Assembly: GCF_014466955.1 (NCBI RefSeq)
Contig: NZ_AP023396.1
Span: forward strand, 2,790,001-2,854,000
DNA: 64,000 nucleotides
Reading direction: 5' to 3'
From: Nocardia wallacei
GTDB lineage: Bacteria; Actinomycetota; Actinomycetes; Mycobacteriales; Mycobacteriaceae
A program made the translations under genes and the position numbers. Each line of letters begins with the position of its first letter. Position 1 is the stretch's first letter. The notes under the pieces are model-generated. The model saw only the letters and a list, made by a program, of their open reading frames with translations. It ran no database searches and was not told where the DNA came from. Of this stretch, positions 1 to 7,091 are shown piece after piece.

Positions 1-249
1 CACCTTGAGGTGGTGGGAGATGGTGGGCTGCGAGACGTCCAGGCCGTCGGAGACGTCGCAGACGCAGGCTTCCTGCCCGGCGCGCGCGGCGATCGCCGAC
101 AGCAGCCGTAACCGCACCGGATCCGACAATGCCTTGAACACCCCCGCCACCTGCACCGCGATCTCCGCGTCCAGCGGCGGGCGGGTGCGCGGCGTGCCCG
201 CGCACCCGGGCGTGGCCGCACCGATCACCGGTAACTCCGACTTCGACAT
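1..249 (-). CDS. ArsR-family metalloregulator, C-terminus cut by window edge
   Basis: Winged-helix repressor of the ArsR/SmtB family, reading leftwards off the window; 83 codons are visible and the C-terminus is missing. The helix-turn-helix reads DVSQPTISHHLKV, and just before it is EACVCDVSDGL, the ExCVCD signature that binds As(III)/Sb(III) in classical ArsR. An N-terminal stretch with one more Cys precedes the dimerisation helix (VFKALSDPVRLRLLSAI). The start is ATG at 249; an upstream ATG at 253 is out of frame. It lies 70 bases downstream of the arsI-like gene on the same strand and has its own candidate operator directly upstream. Arsenic sensing is inferred from the motif. Confidence 0.88.
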   Translation of the reverse strand, partial: MSKSELPVIGAATPGCAGTPRTRPPLDAEIAVQVAGVFKALSDPVRLRLLSAIAARAGQEACVCDVSDGLDVSQPTISHHLKV

Positions 250-253
250 ACAT

Positions 254-277
254 CGATATTGATGGATATCGATATCG
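254..277. promoter_or_regulatory. Candidate ArsR operator
   Basis: Inverted repeat CGATAT-N6-ATATCG (254-259 and 266-271), followed by another ATATCG at 272-277, five bases before the ATG of the leftward ArsR gene. The position fits autoregulation by that protein. Confidence 0.5.
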
Positions 278-319
278 AAGGCAAGCGAACGGCCGGTGAC
301 CTCACCCACCCGCCCGAGG

Positions 320-838
320 CTACGAGCAGCAGGTCGTGCCCGAGGTGACCGCCCGCTCCTTCGCCGCACTCCCGCAGCAAGCGCCCTCGGTGGTGGCTTC
401 CTCGGCGGTGCCGCAGCAGGCCCGCACGGCTTCGGCGTCGCCGAGTCGGGTTGTAGCGCCGAAGGATTCGCTGTCGGCCAGTACGGTGTAGACCTCCCAG
501 CGCTCACCACCGGGTCCGGTGACCCAGACCTTGTCCTGGGTGGCGAAACAACACGTGGTCGCGATCTGCTCCTCGGTGAACAGTCCGGCCTTCGACAGGC
601 GCGTGATCTCGCCGTGGACCTGCTCGGAGGTCTCCACTTCGACACCGAGGTGGTTGAGCGTGCCGCCCTCGCCGGTGTTCTCCAGCAGCACCAGCTTCAA
701 CGGCGGCTCGGCGATCGCGAAATTCGCGTAGCCGGGCCTGCGCTTGGCGGGTTCGGTGCCGAACAGGGTCGAGTAGAAGGCGACGGCCTGATCGAGATCG
801 TCGACATTGAGAGCGAGCTGGACACGGGACATGGTCAA
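320..838 (-). CDS. arsI: ArsI/CadI-type VOC-fold lyase (organoarsenical C-As lyase or cadmium-induced protein)
   Basis: A 172-residue vicinal-oxygen-chelate protein. ArsI enzymes cleave the C-As bond of trivalent methyl- or aryl-arsenicals using Fe(II) and O2; the related mycobacterial CadI is cadmium/arsenic induced. Visible are the likely metal ligands Gln7 (RVQLAL), His63 (LNHLGVEV) and Glu115 (RWEVYTV), and the vicinal pair Cys96-Cys97 (TTCCFATQ) that binds the arsenical. Unusually, the tail carries three further Cys-Cys pairs (ACCG twice, then TTCCS at the end). Start ATG at 838; ATG at 832 is also possible. It is divergent from the plus-strand ArsR gene and upstream of the other ArsR gene, forming one ars locus. 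Confidence 0.85.
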   Translation of the reverse strand: MTMSRVQLALNVDDLDQAVAFYSTLFGTEPAKRRPGYANFAIAEPPLKLVLLENTGEGGTLNHLGVEVETSEQVHGEITRLSKAGLFTEEQIATTCCFATQDKVWVTGPGGERWEVYTVLADSESFGATTRLGDAEAVRACCGTAEEATTEGACCGSAAKERAVTSGTTCCS

Positions 839-855
839 CCTCCGGTTGTGAGATA

Positions 856-903
856 TATGTCGAAGAACTCGACCGGTCCGAGTCTGCCCACATCTTCGAC
901 ATA
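856..903. promoter_or_regulatory. Long inverted repeat in the arsI/arsR divergent promoter
   Basis: TATGTCGAAGA at 856-866 is repeated as its exact reverse complement at 893-903, in the 92-base gap between the two divergent starts. Eleven-base arms on either side of the promoter fit an ArsR-type operator controlling both directions. Confidence 0.6.
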
Positions 904-930
904 AGTCAATAGGGTGGGTAGCATGGCCCC

Positions 931-1290
931 ATGCCCAAGGCGTTACCCGTGATCGACATGTCCGCTCCGGTCTGCTGCGCGCCCGTGGCCGCCGGGCCGG
1001 TCGGCGACGAGGCCGCGCTGGAAGTCGCGTTGCGGCTCAAGGCAATCGCGGACCCGGTCCGGGTGAAACTGATGTCGCTGCTACTCACCAGCCCCCTCGG
1101 CGAAGAGAACAGCGGCAACCTCGCCACCGCCGTCGGCCTCTCGGAGTCGACCGTCAGCCACCACCTGACCCAACTCCGCAACGCCGGCCTCATCGAATCC
1201 GAACGCCGCGGCATGAACACCCTCCACCGCGCCCGCCGTGACGCCCTGGCCGCCCTCTGCGTCGTCCTCGACCCCAACTGCTGCCGCTGA
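931..1290 (+). CDS. ArsR-family regulator with N- and C-terminal Cys pairs
   Basis: A 119-residue winged-helix repressor. The core reads LKAIADPVRVKLMSLLL, then GLSESTVSHHLTQLRNAGLI (recognition helix) and ERRGMNTLHRA (wing). It lacks the CVCD motif of the leftward ArsR. Instead it has Cys-Cys near the N-terminus (PVCCAP) and at the extreme C-terminus (DPNCCR), so its metalloid site is built differently, as in other ArsR lineages where Cys pairs moved to the termini. It is divergent from the arsI-like gene and probably represses it. Start is ATG at 931. Function is inferred from family and context. Confidence 0.87.
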   Translation: MPKALPVIDMSAPVCCAPVAAGPVGDEAALEVALRLKAIADPVRVKLMSLLLTSPLGEENSGNLATAVGLSESTVSHHLTQLRNAGLIESERRGMNTLHRARRDALAALCVVLDPNCCR

Positions 1291-1320
1291 CCGTCGACAC
1301 CGAGCCCACACAACAAGAAA

Positions 1321-1340
1321 GGCCCGGCGGGAGCCGGGCC
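1321..1340 (-). terminator. Rho-independent terminator of the minus-strand tRNA operon
   Basis: Perfect 8-bp stem GGCCCGGC with loop GGGA. Read on the minus strand it is followed by TTTCTTGTT, a T-rich tail, and it sits 16 bases past the tRNA-Val CCA end. It may also act on the convergent arsR transcript, but that side lacks a T run. Confidence 0.75.
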
Positions 1341-1356
1341 TGACCTGCGTGAATGT

Positions 1357-1431
1357 TGGTGCGCGATACTGGGATTGAACCAGTGACCTCTTCCGTGTCA
1401 GGGAAGCGCTCTCCCGCTGAGCTAATCGCGC
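1357..1431 (-). tRNA. tRNA-Val (GAC)
   Basis: Cloverleaf folds with a 7-bp acceptor GCGCGAT/ATCGCGC, D-arm GCTC/GAGC, anticodon loop CTGACAC (anticodon GAC) and T-loop TTCAATC. The 3' CCA is encoded (1357-1359). It is the last gene of a three-tRNA minus-strand transcript. Confidence 0.97.
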
Positions 1432-1445
1432 GTGGTGCCTCTCAG

Positions 1446-1516
1446 AGGCGGCGACGGGAATCGAACCCGTGTGCACGGCTTTGCAGGCCGTTGCCTCACC
1501 ACTCGGCCACACCGCC
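1446..1516 (-). tRNA. tRNA-Cys (GCA)
   Basis: Acceptor GGCGGTG/CGCCGCC with one G-T pair, anticodon loop CTGCAAA (anticodon GCA), T-loop TTCGATT. CCA is not encoded. Middle gene of the minus-strand tRNA operon. Confidence 0.97.
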
Positions 1517-1539
1517 AACCAAGGCCGGGTTGGCCTTCG

Positions 1540-1612
1540 AGCGGATGACGGGATTCGAACCCGCGACCCTCACCTTGGCAAGGTGATGCGCTACCAGCTG
1601 CGCTACATCCGC
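1540..1612 (-). tRNA. tRNA-Gly (GCC)
   Basis: Acceptor GCGGATG/CATCCGC, anticodon loop TTGCCAA (anticodon GCC), T-loop TTCGAAT. CCA is not encoded. First gene of the minus-strand tRNA operon. Confidence 0.97.
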
Positions 1613-1660
1613 ACTTTCGCCTCCGGAGGCCCTCTCGGTACCTTCCGGCTGCGAGAGAGA

Positions 1661-1687
1661 ACATTAGCCCACGTTCCGTGCAGTCAA
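1661..1687 (-). promoter_or_regulatory. Putative promoter of the Gly-Cys-Val tRNA operon
   Basis: Minus strand: TTGACT (1682-1687), 15-base spacer, TAATGT (1661-1666), about 50 bases upstream of tRNA-Gly. The -35 match is good and the spacer short. Confidence 0.5.
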
Positions 1688-1860
1688 CAAATCCGCAGGT
1701 AAATGCGGGTAAATTCGAATGACAGCGCTGTAGTTCAGCTGGTCGGCGGCCCGCTGCAGCATGCCGCCGACCCAGTGGCGGCAGGCTTGTCCGAGCCGCC
1801 CGCCCGCCCACCATCCCTCCGCTGCGTGAACGTTCGGAAAACGCCAGGTAGAGCCGCGAT

Positions 1861-1889
1861 TTGGTGTGACGCCGGTGATGCGTGTTAAA
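1861..1889 (+). promoter_or_regulatory. Putative promoter of tRNA-Val (CAC)
   Basis: TTGGTG (1861-1866), 17-base spacer, TTAAAG (1884-1889), about 52 bases before the plus-strand tRNA-Val. Spacing is ideal and the hexamers moderate. Confidence 0.45.
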
Positions 1890-1941
1890 GTTCCATCCCG
1901 TCCGGACCGGCACCACGAGCCACCCGGACACCCACTCACCC

Positions 1942-2013
1942 GGTCCCATAGCTCAGCGGGAGAGCGCTCGCCTCACACGCGAGAGGTCGCTGGTTCGAAA
2001 CCAGCTGGGACCA
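1942..2013 (+). tRNA. tRNA-Val (CAC)
   Basis: Acceptor GGTCCCA/TGGGACC, D-arm GCTC/GAGC, anticodon loop CTCACAC (anticodon CAC), T-loop TTCGAAA. CCA is not encoded. A second valine isoacceptor, divergent from the minus-strand tRNA operon. Confidence 0.97.
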
Positions 2014-2458
2014 CTCACATCTGCGCAGATCACCGAATCTTCCCTCGCTTGCATGTGTTTTGCGTGCACCATCCGTGCGCTACTACCTCACGTTCCCGTC
2101 ACACGCGGCTTTCTTCGCATGGACGTGCTGAAGCTGGATCCACGCAGCCCACCGAACCCGCGCGTGGGCTCTCGACATCACATCCGATGATCACAGCCCC
2201 AGGTTATCGGGCCTGTAGCGAACGAGGCGCGGAACCGCACCCGATAGACATAGGCGTCCTATGCATCCCATCTAGAAGACTTCTCGATTTCCGTCCGGGA
2301 CTGTTCGGCTGGGCAAGGACACCGGCGGAAGCTGGATGGGCTTAACCGAGTTCATCATCGCTACCAAACGGGCTTCGTATGGAGACCGTTGGTCGACGTG
2401 CTGGTCGGCAGGAGGCCGCCGGGCAGACATGTGGAATGTTTGTCCAGCGCCGGTGCCG
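2014..2458. other. Intergenic stretch without recognised gene
   Basis: Lies between tRNA-Val (CAC) and the TetR gene stop. No reading frame here looks like a protein. A small palindrome, CATAGG-CGT-CCTATG, is at 2249-2263; its role is unknown. Confidence 0.4.
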
Positions 2459-3037
2459 TCACCGGTGGGCCGGCGGCCGCAGTCCATCCATCAGGAGGTT
2501 CAGCAAGCGACCGGCAAGGGCTTCTTGCTGGGGTTTGGGGGCCACGGTGAAGATGCCGATGAGATTCGCGGCGATGTCTTCGGCGGTGACGTCTCGGCGG
2601 AGCTCGTCCACCGCGTGGCCGGCGTCGAGGATTGTGGTGATGGCCGCCAGCAGTTCGGTTCGAGTCCTGCCGTGGGCGATCTCGCCCGTCTCGATCGCCG
2701 CCCGCAGCGTGTCGAGCATGCCGTTCTTGGTCGCGATCCAGTCGCCGAACAGGTCCATCCAGCGCCGCATCGCGGCGGCCGGTGGCAGTTGTTCGAGCAG
2801 CTCGCGGGCACCGGTCGTGAGCCGCATGACCTGGTCGTGGTAGATCGCCTCCACCAGCGATTGTTTGGTAGGGAAGTGCCGGTAGAGCGTGCCGATGCCG
2901 ACTCCGGCCTCGCGGGCGATCGCGCGGAGCGACGGCTCGCGCTCAGCCAGTGCGAACATGCGGGTCGCCACCACGAGCAGCTGGTCGCGATTGCGTGCTG
3001 CGTCCGCACGCCGTGTGGGGGTCTCCGCCTCTGCCAA
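2459..3037 (-). CDS. TetR-family transcriptional repressor
   Basis: A 192-residue TetR repressor. The DNA-binding domain is at residues 15-60: AIAREAGVGIGTLYRHFPTK is the recognition motif. The remaining helical part is the ligand-binding and dimer domain with no assignable ligand. The only in-frame start is TTG at 3037, because the upstream ATG frame hits TGA. It is divergent from an NAD(P)H-dependent oxidoreductase with a double operator-like repeat between them, so it probably represses that gene and itself. The redox or electrophilic inducer is inferred from the partner only. Confidence 0.9.
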   Translation of the reverse strand: MAEAETPTRRADAARNRDQLLVVATRMFALAEREPSLRAIAREAGVGIGTLYRHFPTKQSLVEAIYHDQVMRLTTGARELLEQLPPAAAMRRWMDLFGDWIATKNGMLDTLRAAIETGEIAHGRTRTELLAAITTILDAGHAVDELRRDVTAEDIAANLIGIFTVAPKPQQEALAGRLLNLLMDGLRPPAHR

Positions 3038-3039
3038 AA

Positions 3040-3092
3040 CGGATCATGCTCCGGTTGTGTTACGGTCGATCATGTAAGCGGAGCATAGTCCG
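3040..3092. promoter_or_regulatory. TetR operator pair
   Basis: CGGATCATGCTCCG (3040-3053) and CGGAGCATAGTCCG (3079-3092). The second matches the reverse complement of the first at 12 of 14 positions and each is itself a partial palindrome. The first abuts the TTG start of the TetR gene. Confidence 0.65.
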
Positions 3093-3129
3093 TTTCTGTG
3101 CGTTCTTCCTACCGAGGAGGCAGGCGAGT

Positions 3130-4089
3130 ATGCAGGCACAGGGTGACAACGCAAGCCGGGCGGTCCGGCTCGATTCGTTCGGCGGGCCGGAAGTCCTCGA
3201 TATTCGTGAAGTCCCTGTCCCCGACGCCGGACCAGGACAGATACGCGTTCGGGTGACAGCGGCCGGGCTGAACCCGATGGATTGGGTCATGACCGCGGAC
3301 GCGGACACCGCCGGCCGATTCGGGTTGACCTTGCCGGTCGGATTCGGGACCGACTACGCGGGAGTGGTCGACCAGGTCGGTGACGGAGTGACCGGCTTCG
3401 TGCCTGGCGACCGAGTGTTCGGCGGCGCCTTGTCGCGCGCTGTCGCCGACTTCGTGGTGGTCGACGCGGACTCGGGCACCGCGGCGAACGAAGCCCATCA
3501 CACCCCCGACGGCGTCGACGACCGCACCGCGGCCACCCTCACGATCGCCGGACGTACGGCATCGGCTGCGCTGGACGTGGTCGGGCCCGGACCGGGGGAC
3601 ACCGTGCTGATCGGCGGCGCAGGGGGCGGCGTCGGGGTGTTCGCCGTCCAGCTCGCCCGGATCGCGGGGGCGCGGGTGATCGGAACGGGATCGGCGGCAT
3701 CAGCCGGCTACATACGCGATCTCGGAGCCGAGCCGGTCACCTACGGTGACGGTTTGGAAGACCGGGTCCGCGCGCTGGCTCCCGACGGCATCACCGCTGC
3801 GATCGATCTCTTCGGCACCGAGGCAGTGCACGCCGCACGAGCACTCGGCGTCCCTGACTCTCGCATCACCACCATCGCCACCCAGATCGACGGGATCACA
3901 CCAGCCAACGGTGCCGCCGCCGCCCCCGGCGCACTGGAAGAACTCGCCGACTTGGTTGCGACCAGCCGACTGCGTGTCCCCATCGCCGCAACCTTCCCGA
4001 TAGAGCAGATCCGCACCGCGGTCGAGCGCCAGGCCGGCCGGCGCGTGAAGGGCAAGATCGTCATCGACCTCGAGAAATCTGGCGCGTAA
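3130..4089 (+). CDS. NADP-dependent quinone/zinc-less alcohol dehydrogenase-type oxidoreductase
   Basis: A 319-residue medium-chain dehydrogenase/reductase of the quinone-oxidoreductase branch. The N-terminal GroES-like domain contains GTDYAGVVDQVGDGV. The Rossmann domain has VLIGGAGGGVGVFAVQLAR (nucleotide loop), and the C-terminus has the typical GKIVIDL ending. Zinc-ligand cysteines are absent, as expected for quinone reductases. Start is ATG at 3130 with GAGGAGG nine bases upstream; longer in-frame starts would overlap the operator. It is probably under the divergent TetR. Substrate unknown; reduction of quinones or enones is the family role. Confidence 0.88.
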   Translation: MQAQGDNASRAVRLDSFGGPEVLDIREVPVPDAGPGQIRVRVTAAGLNPMDWVMTADADTAGRFGLTLPVGFGTDYAGVVDQVGDGVTGFVPGDRVFGGALSRAVADFVVVDADSGTAANEAHHTPDGVDDRTAATLTIAGRTASAALDVVGPGPGDTVLIGGAGGGVGVFAVQLARIAGARVIGTGSAASAGYIRDLGAEPVTYGDGLEDRVRALAPDGITAAIDLFGTEAVHAARALGVPDSRITTIATQIDGITPANGAAAAPGALEELADLVATSRLRVPIAATFPIEQIRTAVERQAGRRVKGKIVIDLEKSGA

Positions 4090-4839
4090 CGCGACGGAGA
4101 ATCCTGTATCGGCGCATAGTGCGCCGTTCGAACGCCCAAACCCGCGTGCCACCAGGCACACCCGAGCAACCCGCCAACGGCCGCCCGGAAACCGGATGCG
4201 CTCGGTCAGCTCGCCCCGTGAACTCTCCCGTGAGGATCCCGACGCACTCCCGCAGGACCACCCGACCGGCGCCTCGCGTCAATTACTGGTCGCCACCGGC
4301 GCGTCGGACCCGCGCGACACGTTCACGGGAATAGCGCGTTTCGAATGGCGCCGCCCATCAGTGGTCGCGGTGACATTGCATGCTCGCAACCATCGGTTGG
4401 ATATCACTGTGCGGCAATGGGTTCCGGCCGGTGCGGCAGCCCGCTGCCGCCGAAGCGCAGCGGCTGCGATGGTGACCCACTTTGTTGAAGGGGCTCGATT
4501 GCGTCAGAGGTGAGCGACAGTGCGAGGTCTCGAGCTTCGAGTTGGGGCCAGGCGGGCGCGGAGTTGGCGGTTCGGATGAATCGGGTCCAGTAGTCGAGGA
4601 GTTGTTCGGCCGGGGAGTGCTGAGCGGTGGTGAGTGACGCCTGCGGCGGAGGACGTCCACGCCGATGCCGACGCGCGGGAGCGGCCACGCCTCGGTGAGG
4701 TCTCTCGGTAAGTACGCTCGGCGGTCCGCGGAAGCGCTGATCCGGTGGCAAGCTCAGGCCGAGCCCGCCGCCCGGCGGCGGCAACAGCACGTCTCCGGGT
4801 GGCGGGTCGGTTGGCATACTCGCAGTTGAGGGGCAGGGA
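4090..4839. other. Intergenic region with repeat unit and gene debris
   Basis: No intact gene is supported. It contains a short stem GGCGCA-TAG-TGCGCC at 4111-4125 after the oxidoreductase, and the dispersed repeat at 4419-4481. The minus frame around 4500-4640 has protein-like composition (for example AEQLLDYWTRFIRTANSAP) but no start or recognisable family, and may be the end of a lost gene. Confidence 0.4.
4419..4481. repeat. Dispersed palindromic repeat, copy 1
   Basis: About 63 bases nearly identical to 10208-10272, including CGAAGCGCAGCGGCTGCGAT followed by GGTGACCCACT. It contains the perfect hairpin GCGGCAGC-CC-GCTGCCGC. Both copies lie in gene-free DNA. Confidence 0.75.
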
Positions 4840-5385
4840 TCATTCCTTACGGATCCAGGCGGGCGTAATCCGGATCTCGCTGAGTCGCCAGCCCGCCGAG
4901 GTCCGCACCGCGGTGCAGGTCTGCCGGAGACTGCCTGTCTGGTGGGGTGGCCGGCCGTCGCGGTAGTAGTACACGATCGAGTTCGACGAGGCAGCGGCTT
5001 GGTCGCCGTTCACGTTCACCAGCAGGTCGGTGGTCGTGTGCTGGGTGTATTCCCCGTCGACCTCGGCCTCTCGCATGAAGTCGACGACCTTGGCGATACC
5101 GCGGACTTGAATTCGGGGTGAGTCGACCTGCACGTCGTCGGCGAAGACAGTGCCGACATCGCCCCACCGCCGCTCATCGAGCAGACGGGCGAAGTGGGTG
5201 AACAGGTCGGCGATCTCGAGGCGGTCGTCGGTCGATGCAGCGGTGGACATGGCGTCCTCTTTCGTTGTCGTGGCGGAGGTGCGGCTCTCGGGCGAGGCCA
5301 TGGGGTCGGTGCCGCAGGCGGTGGCGGTGAGGGCGAGAGTGAGGGTGGCGGCGCAGGTTGCGGCGGCCCGGAGCGCTCGGTGCAT
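4840..5385 (-). CDS. Lipoprotein with NTF2/SnoaL-like domain
   Basis: A 181-residue protein. The N-terminal signal peptide ends in a lipobox (ALTATAC, Cys24), so it is probably anchored outside the membrane. After a Ser/Thr linker, residues 50-178 form an NTF2-like cone fold: EIADLFTHFARLLDERRWGDV, then VFADDVQVDS and IVYYYRDGR, a set typical of SnoaL-like ketosteroid-isomerase relatives. The catalytic role is unknown. It is the second gene of a two-gene unit with another NTF2-like protein and is divergent from a MarR regulator whose operators lie in the promoter. An alternative cytoplasmic start exists at internal Met45 (AMSTAAS). Confidence 0.75.
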   Translation of the reverse strand: MHRALRAAATCAATLTLALTATACGTDPMASPESRTSATTTKEDAMSTAASTDDRLEIADLFTHFARLLDERRWGDVGTVFADDVQVDSPRIQVRGIAKVVDFMREAEVDGEYTQHTTTDLLVNVNGDQAAASSNSIVYYYRDGRPPHQTGSLRQTCTAVRTSAGWRLSEIRITPAWIRKE

Positions 5386-5407
5386 ACCTTCCTCGATTCC
5401 GATCGGC

Positions 5408-5839
5408 TTACAGAGCCCGAGCCAGCGCTTCGGTCAGTGCCACCGGTGATACTTCGAGTCGGTCGAAGCGCCAGCCGCTAGCGCTGCGGCGTGCCCTGTA
5501 GCGGTGGATCGCGGCTGCGACGGCCTCGGTCTCGGCGTCGATGACGTAGACGGCGAGGTCGTGCGCCCGCAGCGTCGCGGTGTCGCCATCGATCTCGATG
5601 ACGACGTTGCACTTGCTGTGCAGAGTGCGGGCGTACGCGTCATGCCCCTTGCGCGCGAGGGCGGTGAGCGCCTCGATGCCGTGCGCCTCCCCGCGGACGG
5701 AGGTGACCACGACGTCCTCGGTGAAGAGCAGGCCGGTGTCGGCGAAACCCTCATCGACCCACAGGCTGTGGCGGGCGACGAGTTCGGTCAGTTCAGCGCG
5801 GTCGGCGAGGTCGCGGATCAAGGCGTCGATGCTGGTCAT
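5408..5839 (-). CDS. NTF2/SnoaL-like protein
   Basis: A 143-residue single-domain NTF2-like protein (ELTELVARHSLWVDEGFADTG, LLFTEDVVVTS, AIHRYRARRSASGWRFDRLE). Members are small isomerases, cyclases, dehydratases or ligand-binding proteins; no diagnostic residues allow a choice. Start is ATG at 5839, directly beside three MarR-type palindromes, so it is probably the first gene of a MarR-controlled operon with the lipoprotein-type paralogue 22 bases downstream. Confidence 0.8.
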   Translation of the reverse strand: MTSIDALIRDLADRAELTELVARHSLWVDEGFADTGLLFTEDVVVTSVRGEAHGIEALTALARKGHDAYARTLHSKCNVVIEIDGDTATLRAHDLAVYVIDAETEAVAAAIHRYRARRSASGWRFDRLEVSPVALTEALARAL

Positions 5840-5857
5840 GCGAGTCTCCTACAATCT

Positions 5858-5914
5858 GTTAGTGATACTAACGTTAGTGATATTAATGAACATAGATCGT
5901 TAGTGGCACTAACG
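5858..5914. promoter_or_regulatory. Three tandem MarR operators
   Basis: Site 1 is GTTAGT-GAT-ACTAAC (5858-5872), a perfect palindrome. Site 2 is GTTAGTGATATTAATG (5873-5888), degenerate. Site 3 is CGTTAGTG-G-CACTAACG (5898-5914), a perfect 8-bp palindrome. All lie between the NTF2-like operon and the marR gene, so both are likely repressed. Confidence 0.8.
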
Positions 5915-5935
5915 CAAGTGCGGTACGCTCCGGTC

Positions 5936-6445
5936 ATGGAGACCGGCGAGGAACTGCGGTTCGACCACGGTGAGCACACACCGGCGCGGCTCAAGCGACA
6001 GCTCGCACGCCTCGCCTCGATGACAGCCGCCCAGATGGCCCGTGTCTCGCGTGATGCGCTGCGGGCCGCGGGCGCCCGCAAGGACCACTTCGTGGTGCTG
6101 GCCGCGCTCGCCGAGTCCGGTCCGGTGAGCCAGGCGGGGCTGTCCGACCGGACCAGCGTCTACAAGAGCGACCTCGTCTCCGTCATCAACGACCTAGAAG
6201 ACGGCGGGTGGGTTCGCCGGTCCCCCGACCCCGCCGACAAGCGCCGCAACGTCATCACCATCACCGAACTGGGTGAGCGTCGCCTCGCCGAGCTCGACCG
6301 CGTCCTCGACGGCGTCAACGAACACATCATGACCCCGCTCGACCGCGACGAACGCGCGCAGCTGTTCAACCTGCTCAACCGCATCAACATTCATCTCGCC
6401 ACAGCAGCGGATGGCACCCGTCCGCCGGGCCGGAAAATCCCCTAG
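5936..6445 (+). CDS. MarR-family transcriptional regulator
   Basis: A 169-residue winged-helix regulator. The core is GPVSQAGLSDRTSVYKSDLVSVINDLEDGGWVRRSPDPADKR spread over residues 62-104, with the wing DPADKRRNVITITELG; dimerisation helices are at both ends. The start is ATG at 5936, just after the third operator; a longer frame upstream is ruled out because it would read through the operators and the divergent gene. It probably represses the divergent NTF2-like pair and itself. Confidence 0.9.
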   Translation: METGEELRFDHGEHTPARLKRQLARLASMTAAQMARVSRDALRAAGARKDHFVVLAALAESGPVSQAGLSDRTSVYKSDLVSVINDLEDGGWVRRSPDPADKRRNVITITELGERRLAELDRVLDGVNEHIMTPLDRDERAQLFNLLNRINIHLATAADGTRPPGRKIP

Positions 6446-6472
6446 AGGGATGGACCATCCAGGTCGAGTTGA

Positions 6473-6811
6473 CTCACTCTCGCATTCGGACACGGCGGCC
6501 GCCGCGACATACTCCACGCCATAACCTCACTGATCGACACGCCCGAGCGTCCACCACAACTCACCGAAGCCACACTCGCCGGGCACTTCGAACACCCCGA
6601 CATGCCCGATGTCGACCTGCTGATCCGAACAGCAGGGGAACAACGCCTCTCCAACTTCCTGCTCTGGCACGCCGCCTACGCCGAACTCGTATTCCTCGAC
6701 GTCCTCTGGCCCGACTTCCGCGCAGAGCACTACCGGCAAGCCATCCAGAGCTACCACCAACGCAACCGCCGCTTCGGAGCAGCCCCACAACTCGCCAACC
6801 ATGCTCCGTGA
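6473..6811 (+). pseudogene. uppS: Truncated undecaprenyl/polyprenyl diphosphate synthase remnant
   Basis: The frame from the stop at 6470-6472 reads LAFGHGGRRDILHAI, then DVDLLIRTAGEQRLSNFLLW and AYAELVFLDVLWPDF, the conserved C-terminal third of cis-prenyltransferases (normally NYGGR, RTSGEQRLSNFLLWQ, W-PDF). The first ~150 residues, with the catalytic Asp and P-loop-like diphosphate site, are missing, and an in-frame stop immediately precedes the fragment. It therefore cannot make a functional enzyme. A degenerate copy beside an IS element. Confidence 0.85.
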
Positions 6812-7091
6812 TCGACGCACCAGACCATCACTCTGGTCGGACAGAATTGGGGTGGCATGATCGGCAGCCCGGTCGCGCATCGACCGGCGATGGCTCACCG
6901 GTGAACCAGGGTTTCACGCTGACAGAGTGACCCGGCGACTCCCCGGGCGATCGGCGCGGTACCACGAGGGTCTGCTGCCACCGACTCCCGCGCCATATCG
7001 ATCAGGGCCATCCTGGAGGAAACCGTTGCGGCTGACCGGTCCCCGATGACGGGACCACCCGGTATTCGAGTCCGGGTTGTTTTATCCAGAT

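Noticed and set aside
2019..2030. ATCTGCGCAGAT palindrome after tRNA-Val (CAC) as terminator
   Set aside because: Self-complementary with no loop and no T tail, so it cannot form a useful hairpin.
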